Positions 6,280 through 6,525 of a stretch of 6,525 bases of DNA are shown piece after piece. Source of the DNA: Flavobacteriales bacterium. Its GTDB lineage: Bacteria; Bacteroidota; Bacteroidia; Flavobacteriales_D; Sanyastnellaceae. A program made the translations under genes and the position numbers. The stretch covers positions 1-6,525 of the forward strand of contig DQKQ01000223.1 of assembly GCA_015660615.1 (NCBI GenBank). The letters run 5' to 3'. How positions within the stretch are numbered: position 1 is the first letter of the stretch; every line of letters starts with the position of its first letter. The notes below the pieces were generated by a model, which did no database searches, had not been told where the DNA came from, and was given only the letters and a program-made list of their open reading frames with translations.

Positions 6280-6525
6280 CTAATCGATAACCCCTAATTC
6301 GCGTGCTACCTTTTCGAAAGCGGCCAGAGCACGGTCAAGATGTTCTTTCGTGTGGGCAGCTGAAAGTTGGACTCTGATTCGAGCTGCACCTTTAGGCACC
6401 ACTGGGAAGAAAAATCCTATTACGTATATGCCTTCTTCGAGCAGGCGATTCGCCATATTTTGAGAAAGGCGGGCATCGCCAAGCATAACGGGAACGATCG
6501 CTGACTCGCCGTCATTGAAAGGGAG
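6280..6525 (-). CDS. kbl: 2-amino-3-ketobutyrate CoA ligase (glycine C-acetyltransferase), C-terminal part
   Basis: Only the last 81 codons and the TAG stop are inside the window; the frame is open to the right edge and the gene continues beyond it. The family is normally about 395-400 residues, so some 80% is missing, including the PLP-binding lysine. The visible part reads [29 protein letters not shown] and [12 protein letters not shown], which are hallmark C-terminal stretches of Kbl. The Arg of ARIR is the one recalled to hold the substrate carboxylate. The enzyme is a PLP-dependent cytosolic protein of the alpha-oxoamine synthase family. It cleaves 2-amino-3-ketobutyrate with CoA to glycine and acetyl-CoA, the second step of threonine breakdown. 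Relatives such as serine palmitoyltransferase and BioF share the fold, but the [10 protein letters not shown] and SAAHT wording favours Kbl. The usual partner tdh is not in view; downstream is an FAD oxidoreductase instead. Confidence 0.9.
   Translation of the reverse strand, partial: LPFNDGESAIVPVMLGDARLSQNMANRLLEEGIYVIGFFFPVVPKGAARIRVQLSAAHTKEHLDRALAAFEKVARELGVID

Noticed and set aside
1..6525. tRNA, rRNA, CRISPR array, transposase or attachment site
   Set aside because: Nearly all bases are in protein genes and the single 97-bp gap shows no repeat array, cloverleaf-like pattern or mobile-element end.

Overview
The window is a densely packed, single-strand (all minus) stretch of chromosome from a free-living Gram-negative bacterium. 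The best guess at lineage is Bacteroidota or a relative in the FCB group (Balneola-like or Cytophaga-like). This rests on the style of the SpoIIE-type phosphatase (HAMP, coiled coil, then GHGVPGAFMS and DGF.DQFGGP motifs), on a FAD oxidoreductase that resembles Bacteroidota DadA-like proteins, and on a low-to-moderate GC feel. It is family-level impression from memory, not a search. There are no mobile elements, RNA genes or CRISPR repeats.

Reading in the direction of transcription (right to left), the window opens with the C-terminal part of kbl (2-amino-3-ketobutyrate CoA ligase, 6280-6525). One base later comes an FAD-dependent DAO-family oxidoreductase (5184-6278). A 97-bp gap follows (5087-5183), the only true intergenic space. 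It holds a good Shine-Dalgarno sequence, a 7-bp inverted repeat and a weak promoter candidate.

After the gap comes a four-gene run with no spacing: a secreted YfiR-like (DUF4154) protein (4523-5086), a secreted TPR-like protein (3585-4526, start re-assigned here), a membrane-bound HAMP/SpoIIE-type PP2C phosphatase (1808-3583), and a ClC-family chloride channel or transporter with two C-terminal CBS domains (54-1808). The junctions are ATGA (4-base overlap), a 1-base gap, and TAATG (1-base overlap), so the four are very probably one translationally coupled operon. The operon may continue past the left edge.

The most interesting reading is that the first three genes form an envelope-signalling module laid out like the Pseudomonas YfiBNR system. 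In YfiBNR, periplasmic YfiR controls an inner-membrane, HAMP-containing diguanylate cyclase. Here the output domain would instead be a Ser/Thr phosphatase. The coupled ClC protein is either a target or a co-regulated effector. The grouping and junctions are seen directly; the mechanism is inference.
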